Positions 39,167 to 48,402 of a stretch of 52,813 nt of DNA are shown one piece after another. Where the stretch lies: the NCBI GenBank assembly GCA_023382265.1, contig JAMCPX010000024.1, forward strand, positions 1 through 52,813, read 5' to 3'. The notes beneath the pieces are model-generated. The model had not been told where the DNA came from. It saw nothing but the letters and a program-made list of their open reading frames with translations, and made no database searches. The DNA is from Deltaproteobacteria bacterium. Lineage in GTDB: Bacteria; JAMCPX01. The position numbers and the translations under genes are program-made. The first letter of the stretch is position 1. Each line of letters begins with the position of its first letter.

Positions 39167-40549
39167 CTATTTTTTACCGCCGACAAGGATTCTTGGTATT
39201 CTAAGTGTTGGTTGACCGTCTGCAACCGGTACACCCTGTGACTCTTTACCGCATGTGCCTATGCCGTAACCTATATCACTGCCTACCCTGTCTATCTCGC
39301 CAAGCACTTTCGGACCATTACCAAGCATCGTTGCACCTTCTACAGGAGGCCCTATCTTACCATGTTCTATGATATGTGCTTCCGTAATCTCAAAAACAAA
39401 ATCACCTGTTGCCGTATTAACCTCTCCGCCCCCCATTTTAAAAACGAGCAGTCCATTATCAACCTCCGCTATGATCTCATCGGGATTATCTTTCCCGCTA
39501 AGGATAAGGGTATTTGTCATTCTCGGTATAGGCGGATATCTGAATGATTCTCTCCTGCCGTTTGATGTCGGCTGTGAATGCTGTTCCATGGCGTGTTTGA
39601 GATCAAAGAGATAGCCTTTTAAAATCCCCTCCTCTATAACGACATTGCGTTTTGCTTTTGTACCTTCATCATCGTAGTTAAACGATCCCCTCATGCCGGG
39701 AATGGTTGGATCATCGACCACATTTATGGTGCTTGCTGCTACCTGCTGGCCCAGTTTTCCTGTGTAAACGGACAGTCCTCTGTATACAAGATCAGCTTCA
39801 AGCCCGTGCCCCACGGCTTCATGGATCATCGTTCCTCCTGCCTCGCTTGATAAAACAACCGTCATTTGTCCACCCGGTATTGATATGCTATTAGACATCT
39901 TTACAGCCCTGTTAGCTGCTGTTTTTGCCGTTCGGATGTGTGCATCATTATCAAATAGCTCCATGCCGATGGAACCACCGAGAGACTCATAACCCGTATA
40001 TAGCCTGCCGTCCGTTTGAAGTATTGTATTCACACTTATAGTCGTTCTAATCTGTTCGTCTTCTACAGATGCGTCTTCTGTCGAAAAAACCGCAATCTTT
40101 CTTACACTATCGATATACCCTGACTGAACCTGTATTATTTGATCGCTTACTTTATATGCTTCTCTCTGTGCCGCCATAAGGATACCGGCCTTCCTGCTCA
40201 TGCTTGCACCAGGCGGGGTTTGGATCACGTTAGTTGCAGCCCTGATAAGACCTGGTAAAACGATACGCTTGTGTGCAATATTGGTTATCATGTATTCCGA
40301 CAGCGTGCTTAAAAGTGTTCTGATGCCCTCCTCTGTTGTAGTGGTTGTTGATGCGTAATACACGGTGTTATTGTAAAACAATCTTAATCCAACGCCGGAG
40401 TCTATGCCAGATATCGCCTTGTCCACCTTTTTCGATTCGCCCCTGATGTTTGTAAAAGTTGTCTCTTCAAAAAATAGTTCTGCAAATCCAGCTCCGCCTT
40501 TGAGTGCATCCTCAAGTATATTATCGATATTTATCCCTTTATAATTCAT
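39167..40549 (-). CDS. tldD: Metalloprotease TldD
   Basis: Zinc-dependent peptidase subunit that with TldE trims small proteins and peptides. The unusual zinc motif HEAVGHGLEAD near residue 240 (HExxxH) is intact. Other conserved parts are GSFNYDDEGTKAKRNVVIEEG near 285 (in pieces), MGGGEVNTATGDFVFEIT near 372 and the C-terminal CGKESQGVPVADGQPTLR. The 460 residues are usual. The start lies 11 bases inside the end of folC, so both are translationally linked. No TldE/PmbA partner is within the window. Confidence 0.94.
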   Translation of the reverse strand: MNYKGINIDNILEDALKGGAGFAELFFEETTFTNIRGESKKVDKAISGIDSGVGLRLFYNNTVYYASTTTTTEEGIRTLLSTLSEYMITNIAHKRIVLPGLIRAATNVIQTPPGASMSRKAGILMAAQREAYKVSDQIIQVQSGYIDSVRKIAVFSTEDASVEDEQIRTTISVNTILQTDGRLYTGYESLGGSIGMELFDNDAHIRTAKTAANRAVKMSNSISIPGGQMTVVLSSEAGGTMIHEAVGHGLEADLVYRGLSVYTGKLGQQVAASTINVVDDPTIPGMRGSFNYDDEGTKAKRNVVIEEGILKGYLFDLKHAMEQHSQPTSNGRRESFRYPPIPRMTNTLILSGKDNPDEIIAEVDNGLLVFKMGGGEVNTATGDFVFEITEAHIIEHGKIGPPVEGATMLGNGPKVLGEIDRVGSDIGYGIGTCGKESQGVPVADGQPTLRIPRILVGGKK

Positions 40550-41831
40550 AAGTCCCGTCCTTTGAATTGGTTAATTTAATATCTTCAAGATAATGCTTTA
40601 TCTCACCTATAAGGTATATCGAGCCTGTAACTATTACTAAACCGTCATCAGGAGTATATCTTACAGCTGCATCATACGCTTTATAAGATGAAATAACAAT
40701 TGCCGACTCAATGCCTTTTACATGATTATTTAGCTCAACAGGTGCCAATGAGCGCTCTCCCTGGTATGCTGTAAAGATATAATAATCTGCAACCTCAGAA
40801 AGCATGTCCAACATCTGGCGCCACTCCTTATCGCGTGATACCCCGAACAATACGGTTATACGCTTATTATTATAAAACCTTTTCACTGTCTCTATAAGTG
40901 TCTTAATACCTGCAGGATTATGTGCAACATCCATTATTACAACAGGCTTTTCTCTAATCTTTTCAAACCTGCCCTGCCATACTGTATTGATAAGCCCTCT
41001 TTTTATTTCTTCGTCTGAAATTCCGGTCCCTAACCTTTCAAGAAGGATTACGGTTTGTATCGCAGCAGACGCATTGCTCATTTGATGTGTACCTGTAAGT
41101 GATAACTTTACATTATGTACGGTCCTTAAGATACTTCTAAACTCCATACCAGACTCATTTTCATCATAAAAGAAATCCTTATCGATGGCGTATAAAAGGC
41201 CGCCTTTGTTTTTACTTGTTGTTTCCAGTATATCCCTCGATACAATAGTTTTATCTGTCGTAACAAAAGGTTTCCCGGTTCTTATTATCCCCGCCTTCTC
41301 ATAAGCTATCTCTTCAAGTGTAGTCCCAAGATATCTCTGGTGATCCATCGCAATATTTGTTATTACTGATATGTCGGGTTCTGTTGCATTTGTAGCATCA
41401 AATCTGCCGCCCATACCGACTTCAAGCACTGCCATGTCAATACGTTGTTCGCTAAAGTATTTTAATGCAACGGCTGTCAGGAACTCAAAGTACGTTGTAT
41501 CCGAAAGCCCTGAATGTTGATCTATAATATTAAAAAGCTGCCCTGATATACTTTCAATATCCTCATCTCCTATTGCATTGAAGTTTACCCTTATGCGTTC
41601 GTTCATCATCATAAGATGCGGTGATGTGTATAAACCAGTTTTATGACCCGCTGCTCTGAGGATTGATTCTATCATTGCGCATGTTGAACCTTTTCCATTT
41701 GTCCCGCCGACAATGATAATTCCGTAATCCTTTTCAGGATGTCCCATATATGAAAGTATTGCAGATATACGTTCAAGTCCCGGCTTTATCCCGTATTTTT
41801 CAAGAAGTTGAATGCGTTTCTTTATTTCCAT
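40539..41831 (-). CDS. folC: Folylpolyglutamate/dihydrofolate synthase FolC
   Basis: Mur-ligase-type enzyme that adds glutamate to folates and may also make dihydrofolate. The ATP-binding P-loop is VGGTNGKGSTC near residue 43. GLYTSPHLMMMNERIRV near 72, VLEVGMGGRFDATN near 138 and NIAMDHQRYLGTTLEEIAYEK near 160 (in part) are diagnostic. The C-terminal domain has VMDVAHNPAGIKTL near 308 and LFGVSRDKEW. At 430 residues it is full-length. It heads a two-gene unit with tldD. There is no clear Shine-Dalgarno; a TATATT box close to the start hints at a leaderless message. Confidence 0.93.
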   Translation of the reverse strand: MEIKKRIQLLEKYGIKPGLERISAILSYMGHPEKDYGIIIVGGTNGKGSTCAMIESILRAAGHKTGLYTSPHLMMMNERIRVNFNAIGDEDIESISGQLFNIIDQHSGLSDTTYFEFLTAVALKYFSEQRIDMAVLEVGMGGRFDATNATEPDISVITNIAMDHQRYLGTTLEEIAYEKAGIIRTGKPFVTTDKTIVSRDILETTSKNKGGLLYAIDKDFFYDENESGMEFRSILRTVHNVKLSLTGTHQMSNASAAIQTVILLERLGTGISDEEIKRGLINTVWQGRFEKIREKPVVIMDVAHNPAGIKTLIETVKRFYNNKRITVLFGVSRDKEWRQMLDMLSEVADYYIFTAYQGERSLAPVELNNHVKGIESAIVISSYKAYDAAVRYTPDDGLVIVTGSIYLIGEIKHYLEDIKLTNSKDGTYEL

Positions 41832-41959
41832 ACTGGTAAATATAAAACTTATTTTGTAAAATAATCAAAGCATTTATACAAATTCCCCCGCTCTGTTATC
41901 CCGCGATTGATGCGTGGGACTTTATAGCCCTAAAACTCCTTTAGCAAACTGATCGATAA

Positions 41960-41991
41960 ACACAAATAATGATGGACACGGGATGGTTTGA
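41960..41991 (+). repeat. Dispersed 32-nt repeat, second copy of 10129-10160
   Basis: This stretch matches the reverse complement of 10129-10160 at 30 of 32 positions, with the shared core TGGACACGGGATGG. Similar G-rich flanks (AAGGGGGATGG here) follow in both. It lies in the non-coding gap between folC and the defence island. The gap 41832-42240 holds no gene I can support. Confidence 0.6.
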
Positions 41992-42240
41992 TCCACCTCT
42001 TAATCTAAAAGGGGGATGGAGAACAGATCCTTGTTTCTCTCTATATTGCGTGTCAGGCAAGAGTTGTGGGTAATGATTAGATGGGCTTTGTTTTTCATAA
42101 ATATCCCTCTCTTTTCTCCAGTATCCGCGACATAAATACGGATAACGTTGCCCTACAAGTGAATCTTACAGTCATTATGCCATCACTGATCTCTTGACAG
42201 GTGCACTTTAAATGAGTGATCCCTGTCTCTCCTTTATCAA

Positions 42241-42341
42241 AGGCAGACTATAATATCCATCTCTGAAGCTGTATCTTTCGGTTAGATTTTTACATGACAA
42301 GATGATACCCTCCATGGTTAGATTTTACATGACTCGATTCG
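42241..42341 (+). repeat. Left arm of a perfect 101-bp inverted repeat flanking the hsd island
   Basis: Every base of 42241-42341 is the reverse complement of 52713-52813, and the match breaks at 42342/52712. On its minus strand it carries two tandem sites, GTCATGTAAAATCTAACC and GTCATGTAAAAATCTAACC, 35 bases apart, resembling transposase-binding repeats at IS21-like or Tn7-like ends. The outer limit cannot be set because the right arm runs off the window. No transposase frame is seen to the left, so this arm may be a solo or decayed end. Confidence 0.9.
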
Positions 42342-42346
42342 AAGTC

Positions 42347-42375
42347 TTGAGTATTTCGTAGAATGAGTCTATAAC
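42347..42375 (+). promoter_or_regulatory. Candidate promoter of the hsd operon
   Basis: TTGAGT (42347-42352) and TATAAC (42370-42375) are spaced 17 bases apart, starting six bases inside the inverted-repeat arm. The leader to hsdM is about 130 bases and contains an 8-bp hairpin (42468-42475 and 42481-42488) followed by a G-rich stretch shared with the repeat at 10.1 kb. No strong Shine-Dalgarno precedes hsdM. Confidence 0.5.
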
Positions 42376-42467
42376 GAATCAGTTAACCCGTCATCGAATA
42401 CAGACCTTTCAGGGGATTTGGGTTATGAAGTTCAGTAAAATCGCAAAAACGGAATTCTTCTGCATCA

Positions 42468-42488
42468 CCCCTCTTAGAGTAAGAGGGG
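42468..42488 (+). repeat. Hairpin in the hsdM leader
   Basis: CCCCTCTT (42468-42475) pairs perfectly with AAGAGGGG (42481-42488) around AGAGT. It is followed by TGGGGGCGTTA, which also occurs (inverted) at 10097-10107. The hairpin lies 23 bases before the hsdM start and could modulate translation or be a piece of a dispersed repeat. Confidence 0.55.
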
Positions 42489-42511
42489 GTGGGGGCGTTA
42501 CGGTATAGCTC

Positions 42512-44077
42512 ATGGCACGCAAGGTAAAGACTGATAAAAAGCAGAACAGCAACGGCGCAACACTTGGGTTTGAAGAAAAACTGTGGCAGGCCGCAGACAA
42601 GATGCGCAACAACATGGACGCAGCCGAGTACAAACACGTTGTTCTTGGCCTTATCTTTCTGAAATATATATCAGACGCCTTCGAGGAACTTCGCGCAAAA
42701 CTTGATGCAGATAAAAAGAGTGGAGCAGATCCAGAAGACCGTGATGAATACATGGCTGCGAATATCTTCTGGGTACCCAAAAAAGCCCGCTGGGCATACC
42801 TTCAGGCCAATGCAAAACAACCCAGCATAGGCAAGCTCATTGATGATGCCATGTTTGCTATCGAGAGCGACAACAAGGTATTGAAAGGTGTGCTGCCGAA
42901 GACCTATGCACGCCAGGAACTCGACAAGAAGCGGCTCGGCGAGCTGATAGACCTTATCGGTACTATAGGCATGGGCGACAAAGAGAACCGTTCAAAAGAC
43001 ATTCTCGGCCGTGTTTATGAATATTTTCTTTCCGAGTTTGCCAGTGCAGAGGGTAAAAAAGGCGGCCAGTTCTATACGCCGCGATGTGTAGTCCAGACGC
43101 TTGTCGAGATGCTTGCGCCGTATAAAGGCCGCGTATATGACCCGTGCTGCGGCTCAGGAGGCATGTTTGTCCAGAGCGAAAAGTTCATTGAACAGCATGG
43201 CGGAAAGGTCGGGGATATCAGCGTTTATGGACAGGAGTCCAATCCCACGACATGGCGGCTTGCAAAGATGAACCTTGCCATACGGGGTATTGACGCAAAC
43301 CTTGGACAGGAGAATGCAGACAGCTTCCATCGCGACCTCCATCCCGATTTGAAGGCAGATTACGTACTCGCCAATCCGCATTTTAATGATAGCGACTGGG
43401 GAGGTGCGCGTTTGCGTGAAGACAAGCGCTGGAAATACGGCATACCTCCTGTTGGTAATGCTAACTTCGCATGGGTACAGCATTTTATCTACCATTTAAG
43501 CCCGACCGGTATTGCCGGGTACGTACTTGCAAACGGCAGTATGTCCAGCAACACGAGCGGCGAGGGAGAGATTCGTAAAAATATGATAGAGGCCGATCTG
43601 GTTGATTGCATGGTTGCCCTGCCGGGTCAGCTTTTCTACTCTACACAGATACCGGTATGCCTGTGGTTTGTAGCACGTGATAAGAGAAACAACCGGTTCC
43701 GTGACAGACGCGGGCATGTACTTTTTATTGATGCCCGTAATCTTGGCACCATGATCGACCGTGTGCATAGAGAGCTTACAGAAGAAGACATCCATAAAAT
43801 TACTGACACCTATCACGCGTGGCGAGGAGACCTTAAGCAGAAATATAAAGACATTCCGGGCTTCTGCAAATCAGCCACCCTTGATAAAATCCGTAGTCAC
43901 GGACACATTCTCACCCCGGGACGGTACGTCGGAGCAGAGGAAATCGAGGATGACGGCGAGCCATTCGATGAAAAAATGACCCGACTCACCAAACAGCTCG
44001 AACAACAATTATCAGAAAGTGCAAAACTCGAAGAGCAGATTCGGAAAAATTTGAAAGGGTTGGGATATGGGTTATAG
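42512..44077 (+). CDS. hsdM: Type I restriction-modification methyltransferase subunit HsdM
   Basis: N6-adenine DNA methyltransferase that with HsdS modifies host DNA. The N-terminal helical domain (residues 15-150) is followed by [20 protein letters not shown] near 188, SAM motif [10 protein letters not shown] at 210-219 and the catalytic motif at 288-291, which reads NPHF where NPPF is usual. The following residues FNDSDWGG fit the family. The 521 residues are typical and the frame is intact. It is the first gene of the island behind a 17-base-spaced promoter. Its last codons overlap a 49-codon small frame. Whether the NPHF variant is active cannot be judged from sequence. Confidence 0.94.
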   Translation: MARKVKTDKKQNSNGATLGFEEKLWQAADKMRNNMDAAEYKHVVLGLIFLKYISDAFEELRAKLDADKKSGADPEDRDEYMAANIFWVPKKARWAYLQANAKQPSIGKLIDDAMFAIESDNKVLKGVLPKTYARQELDKKRLGELIDLIGTIGMGDKENRSKDILGRVYEYFLSEFASAEGKKGGQFYTPRCVVQTLVEMLAPYKGRVYDPCCGSGGMFVQSEKFIEQHGGKVGDISVYGQESNPTTWRLAKMNLAIRGIDANLGQENADSFHRDLHPDLKADYVLANPHFNDSDWGGARLREDKRWKYGIPPVGNANFAWVQHFIYHLSPTGIAGYVLANGSMSSNTSGEGEIRKNMIEADLVDCMVALPGQLFYSTQIPVCLWFVARDKRNNRFRDRRGHVLFIDARNLGTMIDRVHRELTEEDIHKITDTYHAWRGDLKQKYKDIPGFCKSATLDKIRSHGHILTPGRYVGAEEIEDDGEPFDEKMTRLTKQLEQQLSESAKLEEQIRKNLKGLGYGL

Positions 44078-44216
44078 AAAAGGGTGGTCACTGCCCGCAC
44101 AATTCAGATACGGCGCTACCCGCATGACAATTATTTCACGCACCATCACCGCTGCCCTACAAAACAGCCTTCCCAGCATTAAAGATCTGGAAAAGGAGCA
44201 TGGGTATGGCGAGTAA
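44067..44216 (+). CDS. Small reading frame (49 aa) bridging hsdM and hsdS
   Basis: An ATG at 44067, 11 bases inside the hsdM end, opens a 49-codon frame ending in TAA at 44214-44216, 11 bases inside the favoured hsdS start. AAAGGG lies about 8 bases upstream of the ATG. The product is basic in its first half ([18 protein letters not shown]) and ends in [12 protein letters not shown] do not recognise it. It fills an otherwise empty 122-base gap and would couple translation of hsdM to hsdS. It may be a real small protein or the remnant of a lost gene. Confidence 0.4.
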   Translation: MGYRKGWSLPAQFRYGATRMTIISRTITAALQNSLPSIKDLEKEHGYGE

Positions 44217-45441
44217 AAGAGTAATGATTCGGATAGGTGATATAGGAAGAGTTGTAACTGGTAAGACACCACCGACAGCTGATACTGAAAATTATGGTGG
44301 CAAGCTACCTTTTATTACCCCATCCGATATGGATGGCAATAAATATATATATCGAACCGCGCGTACTATAAGCGAAAAGGGAGCTAAACCTCTAAAGAAT
44401 TTGCACGTACCACCAAAAACAGTTTTTGTTTCTTGTATCGGATCTGACATGGGTAAGGTTGGTATGACAAGAGTTGAATCGGTGACCAATCAGCAGATCA
44501 ATTCTATTGTTGTAAAGAACGGAATAGACCCAGACTATATCTACTACAATCTTTACTCACGTAAAAATGAATTTCAGCGATTAGCGACAAGCGGCTCGGC
44601 ACAACCTATACTTAATAAAGGTCATTTTTCGCAGCTGAAAATTATTCTACCGACTATTGCCGAGCAGCGTGCCATTGCTCGTGTCCTTGGCACGCTTGAC
44701 GAAAAGATCGAACTGAACAAGAAAATGAACGAGATACTTGAGGCAATGGCAAGGGCAATATTCAAATCATGGTTCATTGATTTTGACCCCGTTCATGCCA
44801 AAGCCAAAGGCCGCGATCCCAAACTCCCCAAACAAATCACCGACTTATTTCCCGATAGCTTTGAACAATCCCAGCTTGGGGAAATTCCGAAGGGTTGGAG
44901 AGGAGAGACTCTTGGTAGTATCCTTGAGCTAGCTTATGGTAAAGGCCTCAGAGAACAAGACAGACGCTTGGGGTATATCCCTGTACACGGCTCCAATGGT
45001 CAAGTTGGCTGGCATGACAAAAAACTTGTTGACGGGCCAGGTATCATAGTTGGGCGTAAAGGTAACCCGGGGATTGTAACATGGTCTCACACAGACTTTT
45101 ACCCTATTGATACTACATTCTACGTAGTACCTAAACAGAAAGAATTAAGTCTTTATTACTTATTCTATGCTCTTCAGTTACAAGATTTGCCTTCGCTAAA
45201 TGCAGATTCCGCAGTGCCTGGACTAAACCGCCACCTCGCTTATATGAACTTGCAAGTTGTTCCAGAAAATAAAGTAGTAAAAATATTCGATGCATTTGTT
45301 ATACCGGTTTATAAGAAAATATTTAAAAATGAACAAGAAATTAGCATTCTCGCCGCCATCCGCGACACTCTTTTGCCAAAGCTATTGTCGGGTGAGATAA
45401 GGATAAAGGATACGGAGAAATTTGCGGAGGCAACTATATGA
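44206..45441 (+). CDS. hsdS: Type I restriction-modification specificity subunit HsdS
   Basis: Determines the DNA sequence recognised by the methylase and nuclease. Two target-recognition domains are evident: residues 1-150 (IGDIGRVVTGKTPPTADTEN) and 225-370 (GWRGETLGSILELAYGKGLR), each followed by the conserved helix region; the central helix contains LPTIAEQRAIARVLGTLDEKI and the linker FKSWFIDFDPVHAKAKGR. I prefer the second ATG at 44206, as AAAGGAG is 8 bases upstream; the ATG at 44200 is only 2 bases from it. The gene ends in ATGA overlap with the nuclease gene. Only one copy exists, so no shufflon is seen. Confidence 0.93.
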   Translation: MASKRVMIRIGDIGRVVTGKTPPTADTENYGGKLPFITPSDMDGNKYIYRTARTISEKGAKPLKNLHVPPKTVFVSCIGSDMGKVGMTRVESVTNQQINSIVVKNGIDPDYIYYNLYSRKNEFQRLATSGSAQPILNKGHFSQLKIILPTIAEQRAIARVLGTLDEKIELNKKMNEILEAMARAIFKSWFIDFDPVHAKAKGRDPKLPKQITDLFPDSFEQSQLGEIPKGWRGETLGSILELAYGKGLREQDRRLGYIPVHGSNGQVGWHDKKLVDGPGIIVGRKGNPGIVTWSHTDFYPIDTTFYVVPKQKELSLYYLFYALQLQDLPSLNADSAVPGLNRHLAYMNLQVVPENKVVKIFDAFVIPVYKKIFKNEQEISILAAIRDTLLPKLLSGEIRIKDTEKFAEATI

Positions 45442-46658
45442 CTGATCAGTTATTTTCAATAGAGAATCTTTACAGTTTTTTACAAGATCGTGAACAAGGG
45501 ATGTTTCAAGAAATTGAGGAAATGCAAGCGGATAGATTACTCAACACTAAAGTTGACGATTTATATGATTATTTTGAACAAAGGTATAAAATTGACATTC
45601 CAAGTTTGAAAGAAAATGAAATCGCTACCGATCAAGAAGAAGCGAATGTAGACATTAGTCGCGATCCTTATCGTAGAATAGTTGCCCCAGGAAGCCCATT
45701 CTACATTAAAGGAACAGCATTGAAATTTTTTGTTCCTTTTGAAGGTGATCCGGAATTGTTAAAATACAAGCCGTCTACTTTTACCTACAATTCTCCGCTC
45801 TGTACGATTAAACAAAATGAAATCGTATTTACTTATACGCGAACGGATCATAACGCTGAAGCAGTAAAAGCGGAATTTACACGCCACTTATCTGTTGTCC
45901 GTCAAAACCTTAAATCAGTAATAAATGATGCTGGGGCGTTTAACAATTCGATACGAACAAAAGCACAAAATAGGATAGAGATACGCCGACAGAAGTTACT
46001 TAATGATCAGGGATTGGCAGCTTCCTTAGGTTTTCCTCTCAGACGAAGAGATAATGCGCCACAGACATTTGCTGTTCCAACGGTTCGTAAAAAAATTCAA
46101 ATACCTGTACCTTCAAGCAGCACCCCTTTAGCTCCAGAACCAACACTTGATATGAAAGAATATGAGAACATACTATCAATCATTTCTAATATGGTTAAGG
46201 TAATAGAAAGAAGTCCAAACTCTTTTAAAACAATACGTGAAGAAGATCTAAGACAACACTTCTTGGTGCAGCTAAATGGCCAATATGAAGGACAAGCTAC
46301 TGGTGAAACCTTTAATTCTCAAGGCAAGACGGATATATTGATAAGGCATGAGGACAAAAATATTTTCATTGCCGAATGTAAATTCTGGTATGGTCAGGAA
46401 TCTTTAACAAAAGCAATAGATCAACTACTGGGCTATATCACATGGCGTGATACCAAAACGGCTTTATTGATATTCAACAGGAACAAAAACTTTTCATCGG
46501 TTTTATCTAAGATTCCCGAAGTCATAAAAGCTCATCCAAATTATAAGGAGGCATTATCGTATAGTTCTGCATCTGGTTTTAGATACATTCTACATCACAA
46601 AGATGATAAATACCGCGACATCATATTAACTATACTTGCTTTCGAGGTGCCTGCATGA
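45438..46658 (+). CDS. PD-(D/E)XK-like nuclease of unknown family inside the hsd operon
   Basis: I do not recognise a named family over the full 406 residues. The C-terminal third has a restriction-endonuclease-like core: GKTDILIRHEDKNIFIAECK gives Asp 299, Glu 313 and Lys 315, the PD-(D/E)XK spacing. It is followed by a helix with AIDQLLGYITWRD and the strand TALLIFNRNKN. Residues 1-130 are acidic and possibly helical; 140-240 are basic and helical with a Pro-rich linker near 235-260. The start overlaps hsdS by 4 bases, and the stop overlaps a 12-codon mini-frame before the OLD gene. Visibly more AT-rich than hsdM. A defence nuclease acting with the OLD protein is a reasonable inference. Confidence 0.78.
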   Translation: MTDQLFSIENLYSFLQDREQGMFQEIEEMQADRLLNTKVDDLYDYFEQRYKIDIPSLKENEIATDQEEANVDISRDPYRRIVAPGSPFYIKGTALKFFVPFEGDPELLKYKPSTFTYNSPLCTIKQNEIVFTYTRTDHNAEAVKAEFTRHLSVVRQNLKSVINDAGAFNNSIRTKAQNRIEIRRQKLLNDQGLAASLGFPLRRRDNAPQTFAVPTVRKKIQIPVPSSSTPLAPEPTLDMKEYENILSIISNMVKVIERSPNSFKTIREEDLRQHFLVQLNGQYEGQATGETFNSQGKTDILIRHEDKNIFIAECKFWYGQESLTKAIDQLLGYITWRDTKTALLIFNRNKNFSSVLSKIPEVIKAHPNYKEALSYSSASGFRYILHHKDDKYRDIILTILAFEVPA

Positions 46659-46693
46659 AAGAGACAGAGCTATTTGCAGAGAAAATGATATGA
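46655..46693 (+). CDS. Twelve-codon mini-frame between the nuclease and OLD genes
   Basis: ATG at 46655 overlaps the nuclease stop (ATGA) and the frame ends in TGA at 46691-46693, overlapping the ATG of the OLD gene at 46690. The peptide MKETELFAEKMI is too short to call a protein. It may relay ribosomes across the 31-base gap, or be the leftover start of a displaced gene. Confidence 0.3.
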   Translation: MKETELFAEKMI

Positions 46694-48390
46694 AAATCAG
46701 TCATCTATCAATAAGAAATTTCCGTTCCATAGAAGAACTCGATATAGAACTACCACAGATTTGTGCTCTTGTTGGTCCAAACAATGCTGGCAAAAGCAAT
46801 ATTCTTCTTGCTATTTATAAAGTTCTTGGCCATGAATGGGCGAATGTTAATTCGTTTGATGAGGACGATGTCTACCTAAGAAACAATGAAAGAGATATAA
46901 CATTATCCTTAACTTTTGAGTCACCTCTTCCATATCAAAAATTCAAGAATTCAGAACCAACAAATATTCATGGCATTTCATTTTTCTATACGCGTTATAA
47001 AGTTGGAGAAAACAAAGGTCAAAGGAGATTAGAACAGCAATGTTTTGATGATAAAGGCAAAGTGGTAAATATATTAGCAAAAGCACCCCAAAAAGGTGAA
47101 CAACACCAATACCAGCCACTTCTTGGAATACCATCAGAAGTAAAAGAAAGCATACCTCTTATATACATTGGGACAAATCGCTCTTTGAAGGAACAGTTAC
47201 CCGCTGCAAAATATTCTCTGCTTCGACAGCTATTCGAAGATATAAATAAAGACTTCCACTCTTCAAGTCAAATAGCTCAAGTCACACAAGACGATGGCAC
47301 ATTTAAAAGCATCACCAAGTCTGAGAAGTTCTACAAGTTGTTAGAAGAAGCGATGGATTGTCTTAGAACAGATTCTTTTGTGGAACTGGAAACCGCGATA
47401 AAAAAGCACGCATTGCAACAACTTGGTTTTGATCCCGATGTTGATACCGATAAACTGGATTTCTACTTTGCCCCCTTTAATGCTATTGAGTTTTACAAAT
47501 CTCTTGATCTTCGGGTTAAAGAAGGGAAATTTAATATAAGTGCAACAGAGTTAGGGGGTGGAATACAAAACGCTCTTGTCTTATCCATACTACAGGCCTT
47601 CGAAGAAAGGAGGAAAAGAGGAGCCATTTTTCTTATAGAGGAGCCAGAGATGTTTCTTCACCCTCAGATGCAGCGTACATTGAACAAAACACTGCGGCAA
47701 ATCGGCGAAAATAATCAAATAATCTATACTACTCATTCTACTCATTTTGTTTTGATTCCTAACTATCATGAGATTCTACTTGTGCGTAAAGAAAGTAACG
47801 GTTCTTATGTTATTAAATCGAACCTTCCAAAAGATGAACATATGAAAGAAAAAATGATTAAAGAACTTGACCCAGAAAGAAACGAATTGTTCTTTGCATC
47901 GAGACTGTTACTTGTTGAAGGGGATACTGAGAAGCTCGCCCTACCTGAATATGCCAAGAGGCTTAATCTGGATTTAGACAGAGAAGGAGCGACAATTGTG
48001 GAGGTGGGGGGCAAACGGAATCTGCCCGAATTTGCTGACGTGGCCACCTCTTTTGGTATTCCAACAGGAATTCTTTATGATATTGATTCCTCAGATTTTG
48101 ATAATAAAGAAGATGAGAAGAAATTTAACAAAGGTCTTGATGATAGAAACAATCCTTCAAAAAATATTCGTGTTTGGGCACTTGATAAGAAATATGAAGA
48201 TCATTTAAAAAGAGCTCTCGGAGGAGATGGTAAGTATGCTGAAGTTTGTCAAAAGTATTCTCATACAGGTAAACCTACCAAAGCACGTCTTATAGCAATG
48301 GATATGGCATTGCCTATACCGGAACCAATAGAGGGTGTACTAACATGGCTTGCCAACAGAGAAGGTAAGAAGCAGAAATATAAAATATAA
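46690..48390 (+). CDS. OLD-family ATPase-TOPRIM endonuclease
   Basis: ABC-type ATPase joined to a TOPRIM nuclease, the architecture of phage P2 Old and GajA. From the ATG at 46690 (566 residues) the Walker A is GPNNAGKSN at 29-37. The signature region ATELGGGIQNALVLS near 280 and Walker B IFLIEEPEMFLHP near 310 precede the H-loop IIYTTHSTH near 345. The TOPRIM domain begins with LLVEGDTEKLALPEYAKRL near 410 and has GILYDIDSSDFDN near 455. A longer frame from a TTG at 46636 lies inside the previous gene and is unlikely. No UvrD-like helicase is next to it, so it is not a standard Gabija pair. Codon use is AT-rich. Confidence 0.9.
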   Translation: MKISHLSIRNFRSIEELDIELPQICALVGPNNAGKSNILLAIYKVLGHEWANVNSFDEDDVYLRNNERDITLSLTFESPLPYQKFKNSEPTNIHGISFFYTRYKVGENKGQRRLEQQCFDDKGKVVNILAKAPQKGEQHQYQPLLGIPSEVKESIPLIYIGTNRSLKEQLPAAKYSLLRQLFEDINKDFHSSSQIAQVTQDDGTFKSITKSEKFYKLLEEAMDCLRTDSFVELETAIKKHALQQLGFDPDVDTDKLDFYFAPFNAIEFYKSLDLRVKEGKFNISATELGGGIQNALVLSILQAFEERRKRGAIFLIEEPEMFLHPQMQRTLNKTLRQIGENNQIIYTTHSTHFVLIPNYHEILLVRKESNGSYVIKSNLPKDEHMKEKMIKELDPERNELFFASRLLLVEGDTEKLALPEYAKRLNLDLDREGATIVEVGGKRNLPEFADVATSFGIPTGILYDIDSSDFDNKEDEKKFNKGLDDRNNPSKNIRVWALDKKYEDHLKRALGGDGKYAEVCQKYSHTGKPTKARLIAMDMALPIPEPIEGVLTWLANREGKKQKYKI

Positions 48391-48402
48391 GGAGTCACTA
48401 TA

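Noticed and set aside
44206-45441. Phase-variable hsdS shufflon
   Set aside because: Only one hsdS is present and I saw no second specificity fragment or internal inverted repeat within the island.
46636-46689. N-terminal extension of the OLD protein
   Set aside because: The TTG lies inside the nuclease gene and the added residues do not match the ATPase fold, which begins at the ATG at 46690.
46690-48390. Gabija system (GajA with GajB)
   Set aside because: The OLD-type protein resembles GajA, but no UvrD-like helicase gene lies beside it. The neighbours are a PD-(D/E)XK protein and DUF6978/DUF1828.
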